From: Flagellimonas flava | GTDB taxonomy: Bacteria > Bacteroidota > Bacteroidia > Flavobacteriales > Flavobacteriaceae | Length of the DNA stretch: 64,000 nucleotides | Direction of reading: 5' to 3' | Assembly: GCF_900129665.1 (NCBI RefSeq) | Contig: NZ_FQWL01000006.1 | Location: forward strand, 67,001-131,000 | Shown here: positions 43,600 through 53,248 of the stretch, piece by piece | Layout: every line of letters starts with the position of its first letter | Position numbering within the stretch: the first letter of the stretch is position 1 | Notes under the pieces: generated by a model | The model's database searches: none | What the model saw: only the letters and a program-made list of their open reading frames with translations | Told to the model about the DNA's origin: nothing | Made by a program: the position numbers and the translations under genes

Positions 43600-44034
43600 A
43601 TGAAAAATTCGAACACTAGATGGGTGCTAGGACATAAGGTTACTGTACATGACACCTCAGGGGATTATGACTTAATGTATGCTGAAACGCCGCCCCATGT
43701 TCCGGGCCCACCTCCGCATCTACATAATTCGTATAAGGAGTCCTTTTTGATTTTGGAAGGGGAGATGGAGTTTATGGTCAATGGGGAAATCAAAAATGTA
43801 AAGGCTGGGGAGTCGGTGGACATCCCGCCCAAGACCCTCCATACTTTTGGCAACAGAAGCAATACAACCTGTAAATGGATCAACATCCATAGCCCAAAAG
43901 GTTTTCGGGAATTTTTTGAACAGATGGGGTTGCCTGCAGATCAAGAAAAATCCCAAGAAAATTCTGTGGCACCAGAGATTATTGGGAAAGTTATTGCTAC
44001 AGCTGCAGATTTTGATATGGTAATTAGGACTTAG
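43600..44034 (+). CDS. Cupin domain protein
   Basis: A 144-residue single-domain cupin. The first cupin motif is VPGPPPHLHNSYKESFLILEGEMEF and the second includes DIPPKTLHTFGNRS, giving the His/Glu metal-binding pattern. The start at 43600 (MKNSNTRW) is preferred: the ATG at 43573 lies inside the -7 promoter element and that at 43588 in the operator. It is divergent from a tetR gene that likely represses it. The substrate is unknown. Confidence 0.85.
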   Translation: MKNSNTRWVLGHKVTVHDTSGDYDLMYAETPPHVPGPPPHLHNSYKESFLILEGEMEFMVNGEIKNVKAGESVDIPPKTLHTFGNRSNTTCKWINIHSPKGFREFFEQMGLPADQEKSQENSVAPEIIGKVIATAADFDMVIRT

Positions 44035-44042
44035 TGATGTCG

Positions 44043-44450
44043 CTAAGGCTTTTTAGGTTGTTTCAATAGTAATGCTGCGGCCAATTCCGAGACCAGCCAT
44101 TCCTCGGCAATTTTACCATCTTTAAAACGACTGACTACCATTTCCGTCCAAGTTATCTTTTTATTGGATGCCGGAATACTCCGTAGGGCCTTTATATGAA
44201 CTCCCGTTAAGGTACGTTGCCAAGTAAGGGTGTTTTCATCTTGGGAGAGTATCTTGATTTTTACGACTTTAATGTTATCAATGGAGGTCAGCATCTGCTT
44301 TGTCCAGCGGTAAAGAAAATCATGGCCTTCATAAGTTTTATCCCCCGCATGGGCCACATAGTGGGCAGAAAATACGGTTGCAATATGCTCTGTTTCTCCT
44401 TTGCAGACAATGTTTTCTACTCCTAATTTGATGAGTGCTTCTTTGGTCAT
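44043..44450 (-). CDS. SnoaL-like / ketosteroid isomerase-like protein
   Basis: A 135-residue NTF2-like domain protein. The N-terminal helix and the VFSAHYVAHAGDKTYEGHDFLYRWTKQML segment resemble the SnoaL ester cyclase family, and the C-terminal IAEEWLVSEL matches the closing strand-helix of that family. Catalytic residues typical of polyketide cyclases are not certain. It converges on the cupin gene. Confidence 0.78.
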   Translation of the reverse strand: MTKEALIKLGVENIVCKGETEHIATVFSAHYVAHAGDKTYEGHDFLYRWTKQMLTSIDNIKVVKIKILSQDENTLTWQRTLTGVHIKALRSIPASNKKITWTEMVVSRFKDGKIAEEWLVSELAAALLLKQPKKP

Positions 44451-44760
44451 GGTTCTATACTGCTGTTGAATACCTCAATTTTTAATCTCCACATTTATAT
44501 GCACGGCTAGGTTATTTTGCTTGGGTGGAATAGGGCAAGTGGTGTAGGTCTGGCGTCACGCTTAAAAGTAAAAAAATAATTACTAGGTATTATTCTCGTC
44601 TTGATGAATGTTAAATATTAAACACGAAATGTTCAAAGGAAAACTGAATCTGAGTTTGAACTTGAACTTGAATTTTTTGGGTAAAGGGTAAAGGAATCTG
44701 ATTTCCGACAATTGATTTCTGAAACCGAATTCAAAATCTAAAACTCTACATTGAAAATCA
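44451..44760. other. Non-coding gap, no recognised feature
   Basis: This 310-nt gap holds no gene I can support. A 69-codon minus-strand ORF at 44583-44792 overlaps the next gene and has no family resemblance. A stretch at 44650-44680 contains a short GAACTT-type repetition related in style to the heptamer array 600 bp downstream. Confidence 0.5.
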
Positions 44761-45198
44761 CTAGAGGTAATTGAAAAACAATTCAATGGCATTTCCTAGA
44801 ATAAACCCCCAAATAGCACCAAGAAGTGTAATTTTTCCAAGGTCGAACGTATTGGTAAATGCTAGCCATAGTGCTGCTAAAGCGCAGACAGTAAAGAGTA
44901 CCATCGCATAAATGGGTACCATACTTGTAAACAGGCCTGCCAAATTGAAAATGGGATCTAGAATGGCTGTAAACCCAAATAGTGCAAGACTAAAATTGGC
45001 CTTGGAATGTTTATTAAATACATAATAGCCGGCTACCAGAAGTTCTATACTGATGGCCAAAGGACCAAATTGACTATAATACTCCCTTCTAAAATATCCT
45101 TCAAAAGTCTCTGGAACCTGTATGCTTAAATAGTATAGCACCCCTAACACTATGGCAATTCCCATGAATACAATTGCAACAATTTTCCTGATGTTCAA
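44761..45198 (-). CDS. Small polytopic membrane protein
   Basis: A 145-residue hydrophobic protein with four transmembrane segments (about residues 8-27, 48-62, 72-92 and 96-140 split). There are no catalytic motifs. The start appears to be UUG 45198, because the nearest ATG (45165) is inside the first helix. It is isolated between a non-coding gap and the heptamer array. No function is proposed. Confidence 0.7.
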   Translation of the reverse strand: MNIRKIVAIVFMGIAIVLGVLYYLSIQVPETFEGYFRREYYSQFGPLAISIELLVAGYYVFNKHSKANFSLALFGFTAILDPIFNLAGLFTSMVPIYAMVLFTVCALAALWLAFTNTFDLGKITLLGAIWGFILGNAIELFFNYL

Positions 45199-45305
45199 AT
45201 TCTAAGGTGGTTAGCTGGTTATGTAGCTCATTAAAGATAACAACAAATTATAAATGGAAAGCTAAACTTGAACTTTTTCTGGTAGAGGCTCGGATTATTA
45301 AAACT

Positions 45306-45438
45306 TAATAACTAATAACTAATAACTGACAACTGAAACCTGATAACTGACAACTGACAACTGATAACTGACAACTGATAACTGACAACTGAAACCTGAT
45401 AACTCAAACCTGAAACCTGAAACCTGAAACCTGACAAC
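45306..45438. repeat. Heptanucleotide tandem repeat (19 copies)
   Basis: Nineteen consecutive 7-bp units with variants TAATAAC, TGACAAC, TGATAAC, TGAAACC and TCAAACC. The phase is constant at 7 bp throughout 133 bp. It lies in the gap between the small membrane protein and the RmlD-like gene. Similar heptanucleotide arrays are known from cyanobacterial and some other genomes. Confidence 0.9.
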
Positions 45439-45484
45439 TCTGATTCCCAACCTCGAATGCAAAGGTCAAAACCAATATTGAAGG

Positions 45485-46306
45485 CTAATCAACCGGGATG
45501 TGATGGTCAATAATCTCCTGATACTTGATTCGTAGATTTTTGGGAAGTTTATTATCCTTGGGCAAGGCGGCCAGATAGCGGTCTTCGTTGGTGGTGAACA
45601 CCCGCTTTAAAATTGGATGGAAGTTACCCATTTGTTTGATGACTTCTTTGATAAACTCTTCATGTTGGATAAGATCCACACTTCCTAAATGATAAATACC
45701 CGTTTTATCCCTATTGATGAGATAATGGATTTGCTGTGTGAGGCGGTCATCGTTGGTCACATTAATGATTAAATTGGGGAAAACCTCAATGGGTTCGTTA
45801 CCCTCCAAAAGTGTTTTTATCTCCTTGATACGAGGTGAAGTGTTGCCAAAGACCATGGGTACGCGCAAAATGGCGGCTTTCTTTTTGGGTAACCGCATCA
45901 TCATGTTCTCGATTTTGATTTTTAAACGCCCGTAAACACTTTCAGACAACGTTTTATCATGTTCATAGCTGGGAAATTTACTATATGCATCAAATACATT
46001 GGCCGATGAGATAAAGTATAGTTTTACATCGTTCTTGATCAAGTACTCCATTAAATGTTGATGCGCCTGAACCTGCGCTCCAAAATCTCCTCTAAGTGCC
46101 GAAATGATAAAATCCGGTTGAACCTGTTCAACAATCCTTACAATATCATCCTCCCGCATGTCGTATCGAAGAAACTGTCCATTTTCACTATATATAGTGC
46201 TATGGCAATAAGTGCCAAAGGTGTTGAAATAGTTGCAGAGCTCCTTGTAAATTGCATTGCCAATAAACCCGCTGCCCCCTAATATGAGTATCTTTTTTTT
46301 ATCCAA
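45485..46306 (-). CDS. RmlD-like NAD-dependent sugar epimerase/reductase
   Basis: A 273-residue short-chain dehydrogenase-type protein. The N-terminal GGSGFIG is at residues 10-16. The active-site YxxxK appears as Y-G-R-L-K in SESVYGRLKIKIE. The pattern SSANVFDA and VPMVFGNTSPR fits the RmlD/extended-SDR group. The start is UUG 46306, 3 nt after the glsA stop, so it may be co-transcribed. Role in nucleotide-sugar or surface glycan metabolism is inferred. Confidence 0.82.
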   Translation of the reverse strand: MDKKKILILGGSGFIGNAIYKELCNYFNTFGTYCHSTIYSENGQFLRYDMREDDIVRIVEQVQPDFIISALRGDFGAQVQAHQHLMEYLIKNDVKLYFISSANVFDAYSKFPSYEHDKTLSESVYGRLKIKIENMMMRLPKKKAAILRVPMVFGNTSPRIKEIKTLLEGNEPIEVFPNLIINVTNDDRLTQQIHYLINRDKTGIYHLGSVDLIQHEEFIKEVIKQMGNFHPILKRVFTTNEDRYLAALPKDNKLPKNLRIKYQEIIDHHIPVD

Positions 46307-46309
46307 ACA

Positions 46310-47224
46310 TTAAAATATTGATAGGCCAGTAGCCGTTGTCAATTGTTCCAACGCCTGCATACCCAATTTGGAATTTCCTTTTTCGTTGAGCCCGGGCGAC
46401 CATGTGGCCACACAGAACTGGTTGGGCAAAAGTGCCACAATACCACCCCCAACACCACTCTTTCCAGGTAATCCTACCTCAAAGGCAAACTCCCCGGCCT
46501 CGTCATAAAAACCACAGGTGAGCATTAGGGCATTGATTCTTTTTACCTGGGATAGGCTTAAGTAATTCTTGTTCTGGAGACAATTGCCCCGGTTCATAAA
46601 AATGTAAAACACCTTTACCAATTGCTCACAACTCATACTGATCGAGCAGGAGTGAAAATAGAAATCCAGTACTTCGGAAACCTTATGGCTCAAATTTCCG
46701 AAGGATTTGATGAGGTTGGCGGCCGCGTGGTTGCGGAATCCTGTTTCTTGTTCGGATTGGGCCACTTCCAAGTCAAAACTTATGCTTTGGTCTCCTGCAA
46801 TGGCTCGCACGTAATCCAAAAATTCCTGCTTGGGATTTTTTAGGTGCGAAATCAAGACATCACAAACAACTATGGCCCCAGCATTGATCAGCGGATTTCT
46901 TGGGATGCCATTTTCCATTTCCAGAAGTGATAGATGGTTGAAGGGGTCCCCTGATGGTTCCACATCCACCCGTTCCCAAAGTTTATCCCCTACCAGGCCA
47001 AAAGCCATGGATAACAACAGCACCTTGGAAATACTTTGGATGGAAAATCGTTCTTTGGCGTCGCCCTCCGAATGTATGTTGCCCTCATGGTTCAAAATGG
47101 AGATGCCAAATTTATTGGCGTCCACATGGGCCAACTGTGGAATGTAATCGGCCACCTCGCCCTTGTTGGACTCCTGCTGGGCCATGGCAACGATATCCTG
47201 CAAAATGGGCCTAAAATCCACCAT
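46310..47224 (-). CDS. glsA: Glutaminase
   Basis: A 304-residue glutaminase of the serine-dependent beta-lactamase-like family, hydrolysing glutamine to glutamate and ammonia. The catalytic SxxK is Ser64-I-S-Lys67 in FSIQSISKVL. NPLINAGAI and the late KSGVGGGIVALLP motif are also diagnostic. The ATG shares one base with the gcvT stop upstream (TAATG). Confidence 0.94.
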   Translation of the reverse strand: MVDFRPILQDIVAMAQQESNKGEVADYIPQLAHVDANKFGISILNHEGNIHSEGDAKERFSIQSISKVLLLSMAFGLVGDKLWERVDVEPSGDPFNHLSLLEMENGIPRNPLINAGAIVVCDVLISHLKNPKQEFLDYVRAIAGDQSISFDLEVAQSEQETGFRNHAAANLIKSFGNLSHKVSEVLDFYFHSCSISMSCEQLVKVFYIFMNRGNCLQNKNYLSLSQVKRINALMLTCGFYDEAGEFAFEVGLPGKSGVGGGIVALLPNQFCVATWSPGLNEKGNSKLGMQALEQLTTATGLSIF

Positions 47225-48309
47225 TATCCCTTATAAAATGGCAATTTTATAACTGTTGCAGGTACACTACCCTTTCGTATTTGAATATATACCTTGCCGT
47301 CGGCTTTGCTGTGTTCCTTACTTACATAACCTAAACCAATACCCTTTGAAAGTGAGGGTGACATGGTACCTGATGTTACCTTTCCTATTGCATTACCATC
47401 TACATCTACTATGGAATAGCCCTGTCTTGGAATACCACGTTCATCCAGTTCAAAGGCAATCAATTTTTTGCTGACACCTTCCTCTTTTTGTTTGGCAAGG
47501 GCTTCGCTGTTTACAAATTCCTTGGTGAACTTGGTAATCCAACCCAAACCAGCCTCAAAAGGGGAGGTGGTATCATCAATATCGTTTCCGTAAAGGCAAT
47601 AGCCCATTTCCAATCGGAGGGTATCGCGAGCAGCTAGGCCGATAGGCTTGATGCCGAAATCAGCGCCTGCTTCCAACACCTTGTCCCAAACCTGTTGTAC
47701 TTCAGAGTTTTTGCAATAAATCTCAAATCCTCCGGAACCGGTATAACCTGTTGCCGAAATAATGACATGGTCTATCCCAGCAAAGTCCCCAACCACGAAA
47801 TTGTAGAACTTAATTTCGGATAAATTAACAGAGCTAAGGGACTGCATAGCCTCAACTGCCTTCGGACCTTGGATCGCTAAAAGGGAATAGTCATCAGAGA
47901 TGTTACGCATGGTGGCACCGATAGCCTCGTTATACTTGGAGATATGATCCCAATCCTTGTCGATGTTGGATGCATTGACCACCAAAAGATAAGTTTCTTC
48001 CTTGATTCGATAGACAATCAAATCGTCCACAATCCCACCGTTCTCGTTGGGGAAACAACTGTATTGGGCCTTACCCACGGTAAGTTTTGAGGCATCATTG
48101 GAAGTTACTTTTTGAATGAGTTCCAAGGCCTTCGGACCTTCAATCAAAAATTCGCCCATATGGGATACATCAAAAACACCAACGGACTTTCTTACCGTCT
48201 CGTGTTCCACATTTACGCCCTCATAAGAAACAGGCATATTATACCCAGCAAAAGGAACCATTTTGGCACCTAGGACTTCATGGGTTTTGGTCAAAGCAGT
48301 ACTTTTCAT
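47224..48309 (-). CDS. gcvT: Glycine cleavage system T protein (aminomethyltransferase)
   Basis: Transfers the methylene group from the H-protein-bound aminomethyl to tetrahydrofolate. The 361-residue length is standard. The [16 protein letters not shown] and [16 protein letters not shown] segments and the C-terminal [10 protein letters not shown] motif identify GcvT. Other glycine cleavage genes (gcvH, gcvP) are not in the window. Confidence 0.95.
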   Translation of the reverse strand: MKSTALTKTHEVLGAKMVPFAGYNMPVSYEGVNVEHETVRKSVGVFDVSHMGEFLIEGPKALELIQKVTSNDASKLTVGKAQYSCFPNENGGIVDDLIVYRIKEETYLLVVNASNIDKDWDHISKYNEAIGATMRNISDDYSLLAIQGPKAVEAMQSLSSVNLSEIKFYNFVVGDFAGIDHVIISATGYTGSGGFEIYCKNSEVQQVWDKVLEAGADFGIKPIGLAARDTLRLEMGYCLYGNDIDDTTSPFEAGLGWITKFTKEFVNSEALAKQKEEGVSKKLIAFELDERGIPRQGYSIVDVDGNAIGKVTSGTMSPSLSKGIGLGYVSKEHSKADGKVYIQIRKGSVPATVIKLPFYKG

Positions 48310-48410
48310 AATTCGAAGTTTACGGGGTAAATTTATTCGAATTCAACAAGAACTTGGCTTAAAAATCCTAATCTTTTGCACAAACCTTTGTTAATTGAAA
48401 GCAAAAGCGG

Positions 48411-49706
48411 CTAACTGTTCAAAAGATGCGATTTTAACCCCTGGTAGGAATCAATTTTTATGGATGATTTTTCCTTGTCCATTACTTTTTGGATTTGCAA
48501 TGGAATTTCTGGGGAGATGTTCAAGGTATCCTCTACCACATCCAAAAACTTTACCGGGTGGGCGGTTTCTAGAAAAATACCTAAAGTGTCCGGATTTAAT
48601 TTTTGATATTCCTTAAGTCCCAAATAACCAACTGCTCCATGGGGGTCTGCCACATAGCCAGAGTTTTGATGGATTTTCTTCATGGCCCCTCTGGTAGCAT
48701 TATCCGAAAAGGAATACGAAGAGAAATGGTTTCGCAATTCATCCAAATTGTTTTGGTATAGCTTTCTGATGCGGACAAAATTGCTGGGGTCACCCACATC
48801 CATGGCGTTGGAAATGGTAGCAATAGAGGGTAACGGTTCATAAACTCCTTTTTCGAGGAAGTTGGGTACTACCCTGTTGGCATTGGTGGCGGCTACAAAG
48901 TGTTTTACCGGCATGCCCAGTTTTTGGGCCACCATTCCGGCACAGATATTTCCAAAATTCCCTGAAGGAACCGAAAATACGATTTCCATTCCTTTGGATT
49001 TGGCCTGCTTGTAGGCGAATAGGAAGTAGAATAGTTGGGGCAACCATCGTGCTATATTTATGCTATTGGCCGAAGTCAATTTTTTTTGGTCGGTGATTTC
49101 AGTATCCAAAAACGCTGTTTTTACCATGCGTTGACAATCATCAAAGGTACCGTCAACCTCCATGGCCTCAATATTCTGACCCAAAGTGGTCAGCTGTCGT
49201 TCCTGTATGTCCGAAACCTTTCCACTTGGATAGAGAATCACTACCTTGACACCTTCAACTCCCAAAAATCCGTTGGCCACGGCTCCTCCGGTGTCCCCAG
49301 AAGTTGCCACCAAAACCGTCACTTCCGTTTTTTCTCCTTTGGAGAAGTGGCCAAGGCAATTGGCCATAAATCGTGCGCCCACATCTTTAAAGGCCATTGT
49401 AGGGCCATGGAAAAGTTCCAAGGTTGCAACATTCTCCTCTAGCTCCACCAAGGGAAAATCGAAGTCCAAAACGTTCGCAATGATTTCTTTTAAGGCTTCA
49501 TTCGAGATGTCATCCTTTACAAACTGATGGATGGCCTGAAAGGCAATCTCGTGATTGGACAGGTTTTCTATTCGTTCGAAGAAGCCCCTAGGTAAGGCAT
49601 CAATCCGTTCTGGGAAATAAAGACCCTTGTCGGGGGCAATTCCTGCAATTACCGCTTCTTTGAAACTTGCTTGGTTTTTGCTCTGATTTAAACTATAAAA
49701 TTTCAT
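48411..49706 (-). CDS. thrC: Threonine synthase
   Basis: PLP-dependent enzyme making threonine from phosphohomoserine. The 431-residue length is standard for class II ThrC. The PLP Lys is in GPTMAFKDVGARF. LVATSGDTGGAVANGF and PSGNFGN bind phosphate. It is the last gene of the thrA-thrB-thrC operon; 8 nt separate it from thrB. Confidence 0.95.
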   Translation of the reverse strand: MKFYSLNQSKNQASFKEAVIAGIAPDKGLYFPERIDALPRGFFERIENLSNHEIAFQAIHQFVKDDISNEALKEIIANVLDFDFPLVELEENVATLELFHGPTMAFKDVGARFMANCLGHFSKGEKTEVTVLVATSGDTGGAVANGFLGVEGVKVVILYPSGKVSDIQERQLTTLGQNIEAMEVDGTFDDCQRMVKTAFLDTEITDQKKLTSANSINIARWLPQLFYFLFAYKQAKSKGMEIVFSVPSGNFGNICAGMVAQKLGMPVKHFVAATNANRVVPNFLEKGVYEPLPSIATISNAMDVGDPSNFVRIRKLYQNNLDELRNHFSSYSFSDNATRGAMKKIHQNSGYVADPHGAVGYLGLKEYQKLNPDTLGIFLETAHPVKFLDVVEDTLNISPEIPLQIQKVMDKEKSSIKIDSYQGLKSHLLNS

Positions 49707-49714
49707 TATGTCTG

Positions 49715-50635
49715 CTATAGCGGTTTTACCCCTTGGGTGTTGACTTTGGATACATGTATATCAAAATCGATTCCAATGGATTTATAGGTTTGGTGCATTG
49801 CCTCGGCCACCTTTTCAGCTGTGACTTCACCTTGGCTTAACGCAAATATGGATGGCCCAGAACCGGAAATACCACTTCCCAGGGCACCTGCCTGTTTTGC
49901 GCCCGAGGTTATGTCATCGAATCCTGGAATAAGAATAGATCGAATGGGTTCCACAACATGGTCCTCCAAGGAGCGACCAATTAACTCATAATCCTCTTGG
50001 AACAGGCCGGCGATAAGGCCGCCAAGGTTACCCCATTGCCGGATTCCTGTTTCCAGCGTGAGTTTGGTCTTTAGAATTTTACGGGAATCGGAAGTTTTTA
50101 TCTCTATTTGCGGATGGATTACCGTTGCAAACAACTCATCCGGAGTTGGGATTGAAACAATATCCAAAGGATTGTAACTGCGTACCAGGGTGAACCCACC
50201 ATAAATTGCCGGAGCCACATTGTCCGCATGGGCCACCTGACTCGCAAGTTTTTCGCCCTGCATGGCAAATTGCACCAGTTCCAGGTTGGAAAAAGGTTGA
50301 CCTAATAGTTCGTTCATTGCCCAAACAGCACCGGAAGAGCTGGCCGCACTGCTCCCAATTCCACTTCCCGGCTTAATTCGCTTATCGATTTCTATTTCAA
50401 AACCACCACTATAGTCGCTTTTCTCGAGCAAGGCCAATCCCGCAACTCCAGCTACATTTTTTTCAGTTGCCAATGGAAGATCCTGACCAATGATGTTAGT
50501 GATTTTGATACCTTTTTTAGCTGTTTTCCTCACGATCATCACATCTCCAACAGCATCCAAGGCTAGGCCCAGAACATCGAACCCACAAGAGACGTTAGCT
50601 ATAGTAGCAGGACAAAAAACTTTGATTTCTTCCAT
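49715..50635 (-). CDS. thrB: Homoserine kinase
   Basis: GHMP-family kinase phosphorylating homoserine. The 306-residue protein starts at ATG 50635 (MEEIKVFCPAT), 1 nt after the thrA stop. An upstream UUG at 50668 would extend into thrA. The ATP-binding GSGIGSSAASS motif is near residues 88-98, and the late GSGISGSGPS motif is typical of the family. Confidence 0.94.
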   Translation of the reverse strand: MEEIKVFCPATIANVSCGFDVLGLALDAVGDVMIVRKTAKKGIKITNIIGQDLPLATEKNVAGVAGLALLEKSDYSGGFEIEIDKRIKPGSGIGSSAASSSGAVWAMNELLGQPFSNLELVQFAMQGEKLASQVAHADNVAPAIYGGFTLVRSYNPLDIVSIPTPDELFATVIHPQIEIKTSDSRKILKTKLTLETGIRQWGNLGGLIAGLFQEDYELIGRSLEDHVVEPIRSILIPGFDDITSGAKQAGALGSGISGSGPSIFALSQGEVTAEKVAEAMHQTYKSIGIDFDIHVSKVNTQGVKPL

Positions 50636-50636
50636 C

Positions 50637-53081
50637 TTAGAAATTTCCAATTCTAATAATATCGGCAAAGATACCAGAAGCGGTTACATCCGCCCCGGCC
50701 CCAGCGCCTTTTATAATCATGGGTTGGTTGGGATAACGCTCGGTAAAGAAGAGGACAATATTGTCACTCCCCTCAAGATTGTAAAAGTCGTGTCCCTTTG
50801 GAATTTGTTGTAATCCCACTTTGGCCTTCCCATTTTCAAATTGAGCCACATATTTGAGTTTGCTATCTTCATCCCTGGCAGATTTGTACATTTCTTGGAA
50901 CCCGTCCTCATGCTTCACAAGGGAAGCAAAAAAGGCCTCGTTGGAATTGGTTTCCAAACTCTCTTTGGGCAGAAAGGCATCATTTTCAATTTGCTCAATG
51001 TCAAGTTTGTTCCCGCTTTCTCTTGCCAGAATCAGGATTTTGCGCATCACGTCAATTCCGCTAAGGTCTATGGTAGGGTCCGGCTCGGTATAGCCTTCTT
51101 CCTGCGCTTGCTTAACAATATCATGAAAAGTGACTTGGTCATTGAAGTTGTTAAAAACAAAGTTCAGGCTGCCTGAAAGTACCGCTTGTATCTTTTTCAC
51201 CTTATCCCCAGAGGCAATAAGGTTTTTCAAGGTATCAATGATAGGAAGGCCAGCGCCAACGTTTGTCTCGAACAAAAATGGCGCATTGTATTTTTTGGCC
51301 AGTTGTTTTAGTTCACGGTAAAAATCGTAATCCGAAGAGCAGGCGATCTTGTTACAGGTAACCACAGAAATACTATTTTTTAGATAATCGGGATAGCCCT
51401 GTGCTACTTCTTTGCTGGCGGTATTGTCCACAAATACGCTATTTCGAAAATTCAGGGTCTTCACCTTTTCAAAGAATTTGACTTTGTCAGCTTTTTCCCC
51501 ACCAGCTATAGTGGTTTCCCAATCCTTAAGATTTATACCATTTTCATCAAAGACCATGTTTCTGGAATTGCTCATCCCAATAACCCTGATATTCAGTTTC
51601 AGTTCTTCTTTTAGATAGGTCTGTTGCTGCAGGATTTGTGTAAGGAACTTAGACCCCACATTACCAACGCCCATCACAAAGAGGTTAAGCTGTTTGATGT
51701 TCTCTTCAAAAAATTCTTCATGAAGGGAATTCAAGGCTTTTTTGACATCTGTTTTTTTGATCACGGCGGAAATGTTCCGTTCTGAAGCCCCTTGTGCAAT
51801 GGCCCTAATATTTACATTGTTCCTACCCAAAGTACTGAACATTTTCCCACTCAGACCTTGATGACTTTTCATGTTGTCGCCTACCAATGCCACTATGGTC
51901 AAGTCCTGCTCAACAATGACGGGATTGATTTTTTTCCGTGCTATCTCATATTCAAAAGCCTCGTTGACCGCTGCAGTTGCCCGCTTTACATCATCATCGG
52001 AAATTCCCACACAGATGGAATGTTCAGAGGAGGCCTGGGTAATTAAGACAACGCTAATGCCGTCTACCGAGAGTGTTTCAAAGAAACGTTTGGAGATTCC
52101 GGGGATTCCAATCATTCCCGGCCCTTCCAATGATAAAAGGCTGATATTGCCCACATGGCTAATGCCCCGGACCGTTTTACCACCTCCGTTGGTATTTTTG
52201 GTGATCAGGGTTCCTTCATCCTCTGGGCTAAACGTATTTTTGATGACAATTGGGATTTCCTTTCCCAATACAGGTTGTATGGTAGGAGGATAAAGTACTT
52301 TGGCCCCAAAATGGGAAAGTTCCATAGCTTCCTCATAACTGATATGGGCCACACATTTGGCCTGTTTTACCAATTTGGGATTGGCTGTGTACATTCCACT
52401 GACATCGGTCCAAATCTCAAGAATTGAGGCATTTACTGCTGCTGCGATAATAGCAGCTGTATAATCAGAACCACCTCTGCCCAGAGTGGTTGAATTCCCA
52501 TCTGAATTGGAAGCAACAAAACCTGGTAATACATGGATTTGATGTTTCGATTCATTGAAATAGTCACCGCAGTTCTGATTGGTAACCTTAAAATTAACTG
52601 CGGCTTTTCCGTAGGCGTTATCTGTTAGGATTAACTCCCGGCTATCCTTGAAGATAGCATCCACTCCTTCAGATTTAAAGAATTCACTGATGATAAAGGA
52701 GGACAATAGTTCCCCATAACTCACGACCTTGTCGGAAAGTTTTGGGGTGATCTCTCCGATAAGGAAGGCCCCCTCCAAAAGGGTTTCCAGAATATTCAGG
52801 TCGCTTTTTACTTTGCTCAGAATGGTGCTTTGCCGTTGCACGGGAAGCAATTCCTTAATTACGGAAATATGTCGTTTCTCAATTTCTTCCAAGCCTTTTT
52901 GATAAGAAAGGTCTTGATTTGCAGCTTGTTCCAAAGTATTTAAGAGTACATCGGTGATGCCGCCAAAAGCAGAAACAACAACAGCCGATTTTTCATCAGG
53001 ACTGCGCTGGACAATGGATTTGACTTTGATTATATTTTCAGGATTGGCGACTGAAGTTCCACCAAATTTTAGGACTTTCAT
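50637..53081 (-). CDS. thrA: Bifunctional aspartate kinase / homoserine dehydrogenase
   Basis: An 814-residue fused enzyme. The aspartate kinase domain begins KFGGTSVANPENI, followed by FGAKVLYPPTIQP. Two ACT domains occupy about residues 310-460. The homoserine dehydrogenase part contains GVGNVGSKFLTQIL (NAD-binding) and FETNVGAGLPII. It is the first gene of thrABC. A Thr/Ile-rich short ORF and a hairpin lie upstream. Confidence 0.95.
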   Translation of the reverse strand: MKVLKFGGTSVANPENIIKVKSIVQRSPDEKSAVVVSAFGGITDVLLNTLEQAANQDLSYQKGLEEIEKRHISVIKELLPVQRQSTILSKVKSDLNILETLLEGAFLIGEITPKLSDKVVSYGELLSSFIISEFFKSEGVDAIFKDSRELILTDNAYGKAAVNFKVTNQNCGDYFNESKHQIHVLPGFVASNSDGNSTTLGRGGSDYTAAIIAAAVNASILEIWTDVSGMYTANPKLVKQAKCVAHISYEEAMELSHFGAKVLYPPTIQPVLGKEIPIVIKNTFSPEDEGTLITKNTNGGGKTVRGISHVGNISLLSLEGPGMIGIPGISKRFFETLSVDGISVVLITQASSEHSICVGISDDDVKRATAAVNEAFEYEIARKKINPVIVEQDLTIVALVGDNMKSHQGLSGKMFSTLGRNNVNIRAIAQGASERNISAVIKKTDVKKALNSLHEEFFEENIKQLNLFVMGVGNVGSKFLTQILQQQTYLKEELKLNIRVIGMSNSRNMVFDENGINLKDWETTIAGGEKADKVKFFEKVKTLNFRNSVFVDNTASKEVAQGYPDYLKNSISVVTCNKIACSSDYDFYRELKQLAKKYNAPFLFETNVGAGLPIIDTLKNLIASGDKVKKIQAVLSGSLNFVFNNFNDQVTFHDIVKQAQEEGYTEPDPTIDLSGIDVMRKILILARESGNKLDIEQIENDAFLPKESLETNSNEAFFASLVKHEDGFQEMYKSARDEDSKLKYVAQFENGKAKVGLQQIPKGHDFYNLEGSDNIVLFFTERYPNQPMIIKGAGAGADVTASGIFADIIRIGNF

Positions 53082-53138
53082 GATTAATGTGATTGTAAAC
53101 TAGTAAATTGAATATAAGGACGGACGGAAAAATAATAT

Positions 53139-53166
53139 AGACTACCCCAAAGGGGTGATGGTAGTC
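53139..53166 (-). terminator. Candidate attenuator hairpin upstream of thrA
   Basis: On the minus strand GACTACC (53160-53166) pairs with GGTAGTC (53140-53146); an alternative ACCCC/GGGGT stem (53044-independent, 53044 not used) lies within at 53144-53156. A U-rich stretch TATATTATTTTT follows. The 5' arm overlaps the Thr codons of the leader ORF, so a ribosome stalled there would block the hairpin. Confidence 0.55.
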
Positions 53167-53195
53167 AACGTGAAGATGGATGAAGAAGTGTTCAT
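53142..53195 (-). CDS. thrL: Candidate thr operon leader peptide
   Basis: A 17-residue ORF, MNTSSSIFTLTTITPLG, ending 60 nt before thrA. Five of its 17 residues are Thr and two are Ile. The codons ACG, ACT, ACC, ATC and ACC are clustered near the end, next to a hairpin. It resembles the Thr/Ile-rich leader of the E. coli thr operon in composition and position. In-frame ATGs upstream allow longer forms: 29 codons from 53231 or 54 from 53306. The predicted promoter lies between these two, so the 54-codon version would not be transcribed from it. Confidence 0.6.
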   Translation of the reverse strand: MNTSSSIFTLTTITPLG

Positions 53196-53248
53196 CTTAA
53201 AAAGTTCAATATCCGTTTGTTTGAATTGCATCTTACTAAATTCAACAT

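Noticed and set aside
44583..44792. 69-codon minus-strand ORF
   Set aside because: Overlaps the membrane-protein gene and lies in low-complexity repeat-like sequence; no start context or homology.
45306..45438. CRISPR-like array
   Set aside because: The unit is 7 bp with no spacers, so it is a simple heptanucleotide repeat.
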